Shown: one piece after another, positions 46,419 to 55,777 of the stretch
Position numbering within the stretch: position 1 is the stretch's first letter
Layout: every line of letters starts with the position of its first letter
Assembly (NCBI RefSeq): GCF_051020765.1
Contig: NW_027469112.1
Span: 186,001-250,000 of the forward strand
DNA from: Lasioglossum baleicum
Lineage: Eukaryota; Arthropoda; Insecta; Hymenoptera; Halictidae
Length of the DNA: 64,000 nt
Direction: 5' to 3'
Made by a program: the position numbers and the translations under genes
The notes under the pieces: generated by a model
The model's input: only the letters and a program-made list of their open reading frames with translations
Told to the model about the DNA's origin: nothing
The model's database searches: none

Positions 46419-47936
46419 TGTCACGTCCGTCACTGTGTTTTTGTTACAGGTACCAGGAGAGAGAAAAGAGAACAGTGACAGACGGACGGTTGAGATATTA
46501 TGATTAAAATGAGGAGTGGTCTTTCGTGCCGAGACAGCCGCGGGCTGTCATATGCACTAGGACAACCGATATTGCTATGGATGCAGTCAAGAAAAGAACG
46601 TCCGACGCGGTTACAAGGAGTGTCCCGACAAGAATCGCGCGCGAGAGGATGCAACGAGAACGGTGAGTTTACAGGATTCAACAATTATACAAGATATTAT
46701 ACGACTCACCGCAATGTTGTATTAACGCCTAATAATATTGTTGCAGCAGGAACTGGCGGTACTGACAGTAGGTGTCGTACATCGGATCTTCTATACAGAT
46801 GTCCTCGAGGTGGGGAAGATCTGGCAGAGTTGCTGCTGCTCGGTTCGGGACGACGTTAGTGGCCTTGGATGCTGGCCGCAAGACGACACGTTGATGAGCT
46901 GGCAGAGGAACGTCACGGATGATTCGGCAACGGACCCTGGGAACGATGATCGTGTCTCGGCTGTCGTCGTCGTCGGCTATGTCGATCACCTCTGGACAAT
47001 CGACCGGATGTAGAACTGGCGTCGGAGCTCGCGAGAGGTCCGCGTGGTTGACCTCTTTAGGAGGGTTGCAAGGGCAACCGTATACAGAAACGTAATCGGA
47101 CGCGTCACACGGAATGTGCTCGGTGGTTCCCAGAAGTTCGGTCCACTCGGTAGTGGCGATGATTTGATCGAGCACCGCTTTATTTCTCAACGCGCGTCTC
47201 AATTTAGCAAGTTGATACTTGCGTCCCGCTCGACGTGGGCGTCGCATGGGTAAGGAATAGTAATGATGGAATATTAATAATATAATGAAAATGAACTTCC
47301 ACTTGTTATTAACCTTTTTGGTAGTTAACTCGCTTCACGTCTATAGTGGCGGCTCAGCGTTTCCACTGCGCACTTTAGAACAATTCTAGACGTGGCACGA
47401 GAACTTCTCTATGACTCGCTTCAAATTCCTTATTGGCGGCTCAGCGTTTCCACTGCGCACTTTAGACCAAGTCCGGATATGTCACGAGTTTAATATATTC
47501 GATGCAAGAACTGAATTGGAAGATGGTGTTGAACTAACACAAGAATAACAAGATCGAAGCACTGGTATAACAACGATATATTAAATAAGAACTGGTAAGT
47601 ACACTGGTATACAATATGTAAGTAGTATTATAATAGGTGTAGTAATTGGATTAATGAATAATGGATATTGTAATATGTTATAGGAATAACGTATGAGAAT
47701 TAGGACTTGAGTTGAGTTGAGTTAGAGTTGGAATTGGAATTGGAATTAGGAGTGAAGGATCGACACACTTCACTATCGCGGAGCTAGACTGAACACGTCT
47801 GCTCTTGAAGTCGGAAGAAGCCGGACTGGCACGTCCGTGCGAGTCGCTCGCTTGGAGCGGACCGTTCGAGTCGCTGTCTGAAGGCGGACTGATGCAAGCG
47901 TCCGCTCTGCCTTGCCTCCTTCGTTCGGAGTGGGGA
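46419..47936 (-). repeat. EY: family A LTR fragment
   Basis: A third LTR start (TGTCACGTCC) inside the E4 LTR, with left target flank AGAG. It is cut after 1518 bp by E5 at GGGGA. The body of this element must lie beyond the right edge. Confidence 0.8.
46729..47247 (-). CDS. LTR-encoded 172-aa basic protein (EY copy)
   Basis: Intact; a mix of variants, with D near residue 28 as in E1 and D in the acidic segment as in E4. Confidence 0.6.
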   Translation of the reverse strand: MRRPRRAGRKYQLAKLRRALRNKAVLDQIIATTEWTELLGTTEHIPCDASDYVSVYGCPCNPPKEVNHADLSRAPTPVLHPVDCPEVIDIADDDDSRDTIIVPRVRCRIIRDVPLPAHQRVVLRPASKATNVVPNRAAATLPDLPHLEDICIEDPMYDTYCQYRQFLLQQYY

Positions 47937-48246
47937 TGTCACGTCCGTCACTGTGTTTTTGTTACAGGTACCAAGAGAGAGAAAAGAGAACAGTGACAGA
48001 CGGACGGTTGAGATATTATGATTAAAATGAGGAGTGGTCTTTCGTGCCGAGACAGCCGCGGGCTGTCATATGCACTAGGACAACCGATATTGCTATGGAT
48101 GCAGTCAAGAAAAGAACGTCCGACGCGGTTACAAGGAGTGTCCCGACAAGAATCGCGCGCGAGAGGATGCAACGAGAACGGTGAGTTTACAGGATTCAAC
48201 AATTATACAAGATATTATACGACTCACCGCAATGTTGTATTAACGC

Positions 48247-48507
48247 CTAATAATATTGTTGCAGCAGGAACTGGCGGTACTGACAGTAGGTGTCGTACAT
48301 CGGATCTTCTATACAGATGTCCTCGAGGTGGGGAAGATCTGGCAGAGTTGCTGCTGCTCGGTTCGGGACGACGTTAGTGGCCTTGGATGCTGGCCGCAAG
48401 ACGACACGTTGATGAGCTGGCAGAGGAACGTCACGGATGATTCGGCAACGGACCCTGGGAACGATGATCGTGTCTCGGCTGTCGTCGTCGTCGGCTATGT
48501 CGATCAC
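48247..48507 (-). pseudogene. Truncated LTR ORF from the 282-bp duplication
   Basis: C-terminal ~86 codons of the 172-aa protein, created by the tandem duplication. It lacks the basic N-terminus. Confidence 0.6.
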
Positions 48508-48528
48508 CTCGCAATGTTGTATTAACGC

Positions 48529-49047
48529 CTAATAATATTGTTGCAGCAGGAACTGGCGGTACTGACAGTAGGTGTCGTACATCGGATCTTCTATACAGAT
48601 GTCCTCGAGGTGGGGAAGATCTGGCAGAGTTGCTGCTGCTCGGTTCGGGACGACGTTAGTGGCCTTGGATGCTGGCCGCAAGACGACACGTTGATGAGCT
48701 GGCAGAGGAACGTCACGGATGATTCGGCAACGGACCCTGGGAACGATGATCGTGTCTCGGCTGTCGTCGTCGTCGGCTATGTCGATCACCTCTGGACAAT
48801 CGACCGGATGTAGAACTGGCGTCGGAGCTCGCGAGAGGTCCGCGTGGTTGACCTCTTTAGGAGGGTTGCAAGGGCAACCGTATACAGAAACGTAATCGGA
48901 CGCGTCACACGGAATGTGCTCGGTGGTTCCCAGAAGTTCTGTCCACTCGGTAGTGGCAATGATTTGATCGAGCACCGCTTTATTTCTCAACGCGCGTCTC
49001 AATTTAGCAAGTTGATACTTGCGTCCCGCTCGACGTGGGCGTCGCAT
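48529..49047 (-). CDS. LTR-encoded 172-aa basic protein (E5 copy)
   Basis: Intact full-length copy kept despite the duplication that touches its 3' half. Confidence 0.6.
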   Translation of the reverse strand: MRRPRRAGRKYQLAKLRRALRNKAVLDQIIATTEWTELLGTTEHIPCDASDYVSVYGCPCNPPKEVNHADLSRAPTPVLHPVDCPEVIDIADDDDSRDTIIVPRVRCRIIRDVPLPAHQRVVLRPASKATNVVPNRAAATLPDLPHLEDICIEDPMYDTYCQYRQFLLQQYY

Positions 49048-50242
49048 GGGTAAGGAATAGTAATGATGGAATATTAATAATGTAATGAAAATGAACTTCC
49101 ACTTGTTATTAACCTTTTTGATAGTTAACTCGCTTCATGTCTATAGTGGCGGCTCAGCGTTTCCACTGCGCTCTTTAGACCAATTCTAGACGTGGCACGA
49201 GAACTTCTCTATGACTCGCTTCAAATTCCTTATTGGCGGCTCAGCGTTTCCACTGCGCACTTTAGACCAAGTCCGGATATGTCACGAGTTTAATATATTC
49301 GATGCAAGAACTGAATTGGAAGATGGTGTTGAACTAACACAAGAATAACAAGATCGAAGCACTGGTATAACAACGATATATTAAATAAGAACTGGTAAGT
49401 ACACTGGTATACAATATGTAAGTAGTATTATAATAGGAGTAGTAATTGGATTAATGAATAATGGATATTGTAATATGTTATAGGAATAATGTATGAGAAT
49501 TAGGACTTGAGTTGAGTTGAGTTAGAGTTGGAATTGGAATTGGAATTAGGAGTGAAGGATCGACACACTTCACTTTCGCGGAGCTAGACTGAACACGTCT
49601 GCTCTTGAAGTCGGAAGAAGCCGGACTGGCGGCTGAGGCCAGGTAGGCACGTCTGTGCGAGTCGCTGGCTGAAGGCGGACTGTTGCAAGCGTCCGCTCTG
49701 CCTTGCCTCCTTCGGTCGGAGTGGGGATAGCTGACGCTGCAGTCTCTTTGTTCTTCAGTCGTCGGAGTGGGAGAACCGCTGACGCAGCAGCGTCTTTGCT
49801 CCCGGGGACTGCACGTGCATTTCTGCTGACGGTGCAGTCTCGTGGCTGTCCTATTGCCCTCTACGAGCGTGGGACTGCTGATGCAGCAGTCTTTGGACTT
49901 CTCGACGTTTCTAGAAGCTTCTAGATGCTTCCAGAGTGATGCAATACTTTATTGCATTATGTGTCGTGGTGATGGGTTGAAACTGAGGTAAGGTGTTGAT
50001 CAAGGAGAAGTTATGGTGATGGGTAGAGACGGAGATAAGGATTAGAACAATAGAATATATGAGATCTTAATATTATGTTCTTATGTCTAGGGGACGGTGT
50101 ATGGATCTTATGTAGATCAGACCTTGTATACATAGTGTGTGTACAAGGCCAACGTCGTATATCGGACGACGTAACACCTCCCAACGCGGAAAAGAAATTT
50201 CTTACAAGGAAGAAATTTCTCGCTCAACACTCGATTACAGAC

Positions 50243-52286
50243 TCATTCATGCGACGCATCGTCCGGAGGTACTCCGCGCAGGGAGCACAGTTCTCGGCGA
50301 GTATTTTCTATATTTGGACGAAACACTGGTCGCACTGAAATGTTGTCGGTGTCGGCACGTGGGGCTGGGGCTGGTTTTGTAATGTCCGACAAGTCGTATT
50401 CGCAATGTTCATTATTCGACTGTCTTTTCTCGGGGTTTAGGGTGGGTGGGGAATCACTTTGTTCACTAACACTTTCACTTGCACTTTTCCTGTATCTTGC
50501 TGCATACGTGTAAGTATTGTCCTTTTGCTTCAGGAAGATGAAGAATCTTGTGAGGGAGCTCCATACGGCGACTGCTAGATGCAAACTCCATCCGTAAAGT
50601 GAGTGCAATGCAATACCATTGATTATGGTACTTATGATAGTCTTTATTGTTCGGATTGCTATATATATTCCTAGCACTCCAGCACTGATTGAACCAAATG
50701 TGGTGAATCCTGACCACAGTTTTTGTGCTGTTGATTCCGCTATCTGTTGCAGGGAGTTTTCGTCAAGCAGGTTGAACATATTAACGTTTCCTGTTGCGTA
50801 ATCTCTGCCGGATGCTCCTTGGGCGATAGAATTTATTACGGCCACTCTTTCCACTGGAAACATGATGTGGTCCTGTAGTTTGTTGAGATCCTCTTGGGAA
50901 TAGATTCCGCCTGTTGCGATATTTGTTGGATCCACGTACTTCCATGTGGGTTTGATGAGCGGTTGTAATGTTGCTGGGGCAACGGTCTCTGTGAGTGACG
51001 GCGTTAAACGATACCAAATTCCGTTTATTTTGTAGAGAGGCGGCAGGAGTTCATTGCATGGCTTTTCTGTACCTGTGGCAACTATAATATGGTCTCCTGG
51101 CTTTAAGAACTTGGAAGAATTCTGGTAAGTGATCGGAAGTTCATCGAAACACTTATCCGTTTTCCGAACTTGTACGGTTACTGGAATGCACTTTATAATA
51201 TGCACCACTTCTCCAGCTGGAACTGCGACGAATCCTGGTTCTCGCATAATGGCAGCTGCTATTTCTTCAGGTGATGAGTGTAACATCGTTAGTGCGTTTT
51301 GAAGGACCTGTTTCTCCAGTTCGCACTTTTGCCGGATGACATCCTGGTACAACTGGGTAAGTTGACTTTTCAGATGTTTTTCTACGTAGATGAACTTACT
51401 ATTCACGTAGGTGAATATGTCCAGATTGCTTACTATGGTGTGAGTGCGTTCCTTGAATTTACCGGACAGACTTGTATCCAGAATAAAGAGCTTGGGGTGC
51501 TCCGTGCGAATAATAATATAACCGCAAATTGATGTACGACCAGATTCTGTCAACGCGAATGTGGTGTCTTCAGATTCCACCATATATAATGTAGGTGAGA
51601 ACTTTGTCTTTGTAGAAACTCTGGTAGCCAGTCCTTCGTAGAGAACGTCGTAGCTATTGAACTTGCAGTAATCATTGGGAACGACGTCCCAGAATGTATG
51701 TCCATCTTGCGTATCAAGGCAGCTTCCTTTTGTGAAGGTGCATATTTGTCCTGACTGTAGATGGATCTGACCTGTAGAGAGTTTCACTGTTGCTGTGTAG
51801 TCCCTCAGGGTTATTCGAACAATGGCCTGTACAACGACACTGGTCCAAGTGCCGAATGGGTCGTTGTACGTTGTTCCTGCGCATTGCCCGTTATTTTGAA
51901 GTTCTCCCGCCAATGTGAGGCTGCGGGATGTAGTAGAATTGGGCTGGACTCCCGTGACCTGGGCGGTCGGAGTGATGAGGATTGTTCCGGTTTTCTGCAA
52001 CTCGGAACAGGTTTCACTGGTGGTTGCCAGTAAATATTCCTGTCGTCCGTTCGTGACGATGGAAACATGTGAGTGCATGCCACAATAGAATATCGTGCGG
52101 TCGATTTCTATGTGGCACTGGATTACTCTCGTCTGAGTAAATTCTGCTAGTTGCAGCAATTGGATTTTTACTGAGTCCTCCGTGGGTTTGATTTCTTCAG
52201 GCTCGCAATCAGGAATATCGATGATGGAGAACGTTGTCGTGTTCAGTGTAGATCCTCCACAATCGTATCCGATGATGGCAACTTGG
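50243..52286 (-). CDS. env: E5 envelope glycoprotein, chuvirus-like, interrupted by E6
   Basis: Membrane fusion/attachment glycoprotein gene of an endogenous retroelement, about 680 codons visible. The Cys-rich ectodomain has several N-x-S/T sites. A segment with I-W-Y-R-L, then G-I-Y-S-Q-E-D-L, then D-H-I-M-F-P-V-E is, to my recollection, typical of the glycoproteins of chuviruses and their captured copies in arthropod retroelements. A long hydrophobic region at about 50560-50720 fits the membrane anchor, and a ~85-residue polar C-terminal tail follows. That tail reappears at the end of the E1 and E6 pol. The upstream end is cut at 52286 by E6. The frame is compatible with the upstream piece at 62824, so no frameshift had occurred before insertion. 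No furin-type site was assigned. Confidence 0.7.
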
Positions 52287-52540
52287 TGTTACGTCGTCCG
52301 ATGTACGACGTTGGCCTTGTACACACACTATGAATACAAGGTCTGATCTGCATAAGATCCATACACCGTCCCCTAGAAATAAGAGCATAGTATTAAGATC
52401 TCATTATTCTATTATTCTAATCCTTATCTCCGTCTCTACCCATCACCATAACTTCACCTTGATCAACACCTTACCTCAGTTTCAACCCATCACCACGACA
52501 CATAATGCAATAAAGTATTGCATCACTCTGGAAGCATCTA

Positions 52541-52553
52541 GAAGCTTCTAGAA
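52541..52553 (+). promoter_or_regulatory. Heat-shock element in the E6 5' LTR
   Basis: GAAGCTTCTAGAA: three perfectly spaced inverted NGAAN units, with imperfect further units on both sides. It lies upstream of gag in the likely U3 control region. Confidence 0.6.
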
Positions 52554-53477
52554 ACGTCGAGAAGTCCAAGGACTGCTGCATCAGCAGTCCCACGCTCGTA
52601 GAGGGCAATAGGACAGCCACGAGACTGCAGCGTCAGCAGAAATGCACGTGCAGTCCCCGGGAGCGAAGACGCTGCTGCGTCAGCGGTTCTCCCACTCCGA
52701 CGACTGAAGAACAAAGAGACTGCAGCGTCAGCTATCCCCACTCCGACCGAAGGAGGCAAGGCAGAACGGACGCTTGCGTCAGTCCGCCTCCATCTCGCGA
52801 CTCGAGCAGTCCGCCTCCATCTCGCGACTCGAGCAGTCCGCCTCCAGACAGCGACTCGAACGGTCCGCTCCAAGCGAGCGACTCGCACGGACGTGCCAGT
52901 CCGGCTTCTTCCGACTTCAAGAGCAGACGTGTTCAGTCTAGCTCCGCGAAAGTGAAGTGTGTCGATCCTTCACTCCTAATTCCAATTCCAATTCCAACTC
53001 TAACTCAACTCAACTCAAGTCCTAATTCTCATACATTATTCCTATAACATATTACAATATCCATTATTCATTAATCCAATTACTACTCCTATTATAATAC
53101 TACTTACATATTGTATACCAGTGTACTTACCAGTTCTTATTTAATATATCGTTGTTATACCAGTGCTTCGATCTTGTTATTCTTGTGTTAGTTCAACACC
53201 ATCTTCCAATTCAGTTCTTGCATCGAATATATTAAACTCGTGACATATCCGGACTTGGTCTAAAGTGCGCAGTGGAAACGCTGAGCCGCCAATAAGGAAT
53301 TTGAAGCGAGTCATAGAGAAGTTCTCGTGCCACGTCTAGAATTGGTCTAAAGAGCGCAGTGGAAACGCTGAGCCGCCACTATAGACGTGAAGCGAGTTAA
53401 CTACCAAAAAGGTTAATAACAAGTGGAAGTTCATTTTCATTATATTATTAATATTCCATCATTACTATTCCTTACCC

Positions 53478-53996
53478 ATGCGACGCCCACGTCGAGCGGG
53501 ACGCAAGTATCAACTTGCTAAATTGAGACGCGCGTTGAGAAATAAAGCGGTGCTCGATCAAATCATTGCCACTACCGAGTGGACCGAACTTCTGGGAACC
53601 ACCGAGCACATTCCGTGTGACGCGTCCGATTACGTTTCTGTATACGGTTGCCCTTGCAACCCTCCTAAAGAGGTCAACCACGCGGACCTCTCGCGAGCTC
53701 CGACGCCAGTTCTGCATCCGGTCGATCGTCCAGAGGTGATCGACATAGCCGACGACGACGACAGCCGAGACACGATCATCGTTCCCAGGGTCCGTTGCCG
53801 AATCATCAGTGACGTTCCTCTGCCAACTCATCAACGTGTCGTCTTGCGGCCAGCATCCAAGGCCACTAACGTCGTCCCGAACCGAGCAGCAGCAACTCTG
53901 CCAGATCTTCCCCACCTCGAGGACATCTGTATAGAAGATCCGATGTACGACACCTACTGTCAGTACCGCCAGTTCCTGCTGCAACAATATTATTAG
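53478..53996 (+). CDS. LTR-encoded 172-aa basic protein (E6 5' LTR copy)
   Basis: Intact, read in element sense. It differs from the E1 copy by four replacements (C to R, N to D, R to S, A to T) and a few silent changes. The Cys variant is in the P-V-D-C-P-E segment, so that cysteine is not essential if the protein is real. Confidence 0.6.
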   Translation: MRRPRRAGRKYQLAKLRRALRNKAVLDQIIATTEWTELLGTTEHIPCDASDYVSVYGCPCNPPKEVNHADLSRAPTPVLHPVDRPEVIDIADDDDSRDTIIVPRVRCRIISDVPLPTHQRVVLRPASKATNVVPNRAAATLPDLPHLEDICIEDPMYDTYCQYRQFLLQQYY

Positions 53997-54309
53997 GCGT
54001 TAATACAACATTGCGGTGAGTCGTATAATATCTTGTATAATTGTTGAATCCTGTAAACTCACCGTTCTCGTTGCATCCTCTCGCGCGCGATTCTTGTCGG
54101 GACACTTCTTGTAACCGCGTCGGACGTTCTCTTCTTGACTGCATCATAGCAATATCGGTTGTCCTAGTGCATATGACAGCCCGCGGCTGTCTCGGCACGA
54201 AAGACCACTCCTCATTTTAATCATAATATCTCAACCGTCCGTCTGTCACTGTTCTCTTTTCTCTCTCCTGGTACCTGCAACAAAAACACAGTGACGGACG
54301 TGACAAATT

Positions 54310-54326
54310 TGGCGCAGTCGGTAGGA
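54310..54326 (+). promoter_or_regulatory. E6 primer-binding site (tRNA-Ser type)
   Basis: TGGCGCAGTCGGTAGGA four bases after the LTR. Confidence 0.85.
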
Positions 54327-54418
54327 CATCGAAGTGGTCGCCGATATTTGCATTAATAAGCCCCGACGCGTGTCAGTGCGAAGTTCACATTTCTTAAATC
54401 CCATTTATATCTTTCAAA

Positions 54419-55777
54419 ATGTCTCGCCCAATCACGCGATCTCAAAAGGATCTCCGAGCAGATCCTAACGCAGACCTTCCTCCAATGACCGAGGAAGAGT
54501 TACTCCTTTACGCGCAAGACCTCGCCCGTAGAGAGCAATATCTCAAAGAAGAAACTGATTTTATTGCCAAATTGCGTCTCAAATATGAAGAAGACGCACA
54601 AAACCAAAAGAATATGCTCGACGAAATACGAAAAGAGCTTCATAACATCCAAATCACGAGTCAAACCCTACGTCAACAATCGCCTACACCAGGCCCTAGT
54701 AACGTCTCTAATATGCGGGAACCTTCACCGCCAGAGCCACGCGAAATCCCACAGTATGAACCTACTGGTAATTTCGCTCTAAAACAAGCCGCCGAGCTTG
54801 TCCCTAGATTCGACGGTACTTCGTCTTCCGTCCTACAATTCATACGTGCATGCAAACGCGCGCGTGACACCGTACCGGCCACTGCAGAGCGTGCCCTCAC
54901 GAAATTGCTCTGCAATAAACTCCACGATCGTGCTTATGCCGCTATAGAAGGCCAGCACATATTCACAATTTCAGCACTATGCGAGAAATTACGAACAGTA
55001 CTGGGCCCATACAAATTCGTTGACCAGTACCGTGGCGATCTCGCGAGTGTACTCCAAGCTCCAAACGAGCACATCTTAGACTTCATCAATCGCGTTAAAG
55101 ACCTTCGAACCGCGATTCAAGATGCCACAGATATTGGCCTTGATTACGAAGAACTAGATCGCTTCGTAGTAGATTGTTTTCTACGAGGTCTCCTTCCCCA
55201 GCTGCGTGCCGAAGTGCTTCATTGCCCTTCGCGAAATCCTGCCACTGTTTTCGAAGCAGCCATCTCTGCTTACAGGCAGTATGAGTCAGACCAGACTCGT
55301 CGACGAGAACTGATCCGCGAAGAAAAACGAGTCAGCTTCTCTGATAACCGGCCGTATCGCCCGCGTTCCACGTACGAGTCCCCTCGTGACATTCCAGAGC
55401 GAACTCAAGAACGCCGCGATAACAGACCGGACTCGTCTCAGCAGTCCTCAAGAAACTTAAACCGGGACTCTTATCGCTCCCCGACGCCGCAACGGCGATG
55501 GGAAAATAATCCTCGCGACCAAAACACGTACCGCGATGGTCGCACAGATCGCCCCTCAAGCCCTAACAAATTTTGCAACTACTGCAAAGTCCCCGGGCAC
55601 GATATTCACGAGTGCCGTAAGCGCGCTTTTAATAATAATAGGAGGTCGGGAAACGAGTCCGGCCTCCCGACCGAAGCCAACCCCAGGCGGGAGGCCGCAT
55701 CTTCAACCCAAACTACAGCCCGCACCCAAACGACTATCCGGACGAACGACCAGTCCGACGATTCGTCTCAGCAGTAA
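54419..55777 (+). CDS. gag: E6 gag, 452 aa
   Basis: Intact capsid/nucleocapsid precursor starting at an ATG 92 bases after the primer site. Capsid core and CCHC knuckle (about 387-400) are as in E1, with a handful of substitutions. The 3' end overlaps pol from 55642. Confidence 0.95.
   Translation: MSRPITRSQKDLRADPNADLPPMTEEELLLYAQDLARREQYLKEETDFIAKLRLKYEEDAQNQKNMLDEIRKELHNIQITSQTLRQQSPTPGPSNVSNMREPSPPEPREIPQYEPTGNFALKQAAELVPRFDGTSSSVLQFIRACKRARDTVPATAERALTKLLCNKLHDRAYAAIEGQHIFTISALCEKLRTVLGPYKFVDQYRGDLASVLQAPNEHILDFINRVKDLRTAIQDATDIGLDYEELDRFVVDCFLRGLLPQLRAEVLHCPSRNPATVFEAAISAYRQYESDQTRRRELIREEKRVSFSDNRPYRPRSTYESPRDIPERTQERRDNRPDSSQQSSRNLNRDSYRSPTPQRRWENNPRDQNTYRDGRTDRPSSPNKFCNYCKVPGHDIHECRKRAFNNNRRSGNESGLPTEANPRREAASSTQTTARTQTTIRTNDQSDDSSQQ
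55648..55696 (+). promoter_or_regulatory. E6 gag-pol -1 frameshift signal
   Basis: GGGAAAC at 55648-55654 in gag frame, a six-base spacer, then the perfect stem 55661-55669 with 55688-55696. The -1 frame opens at 55642 and continues to the end of pol. Confidence 0.88.

Larger units (their letters stand above)
47937..50176 (-). repeat. E5 3' LTR with internal 282-bp tandem duplication
   Basis: Family A LTR of 2240 bp. The excess over the normal ~1958 bp is a direct tandem duplication: 48229-48510 repeated at 48511-48792, with a few bases (TCACC/CACC) shared at the joint. The duplication covers the 3' half of the LTR ORF. Confidence 0.9.
52287..54305 (+). repeat. E6 5' LTR, 2019 bp
   Basis: In sense order it has the terminal inverted repeat, the heat-shock element (52541-52553), the hairpin GACTGCTG/CAGCAGTC (52571-52589), the TGACNNNGC cluster (about 52590-52740), a tandem ~27-bp repeat (CAGTCCGCCTCCATCTCGCG type, about 52778-52850) that explains the extra length over E1, the 36-bp direct repeats (53255-53290 and 53342-53377), the 172-codon ORF, a donor-like GTGAGT at 54017, and a pyrimidine tract with CACAG ending at 54291. 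Confidence 0.95.

Noticed and set aside
53472..53987. 171-codon open frame antisense to the LTR ORF in E6
   Set aside because: In most copies it is cut to 91 codons by a TAG and its upstream frame is broken by an indel. The sense frame is constant in all ten copies.
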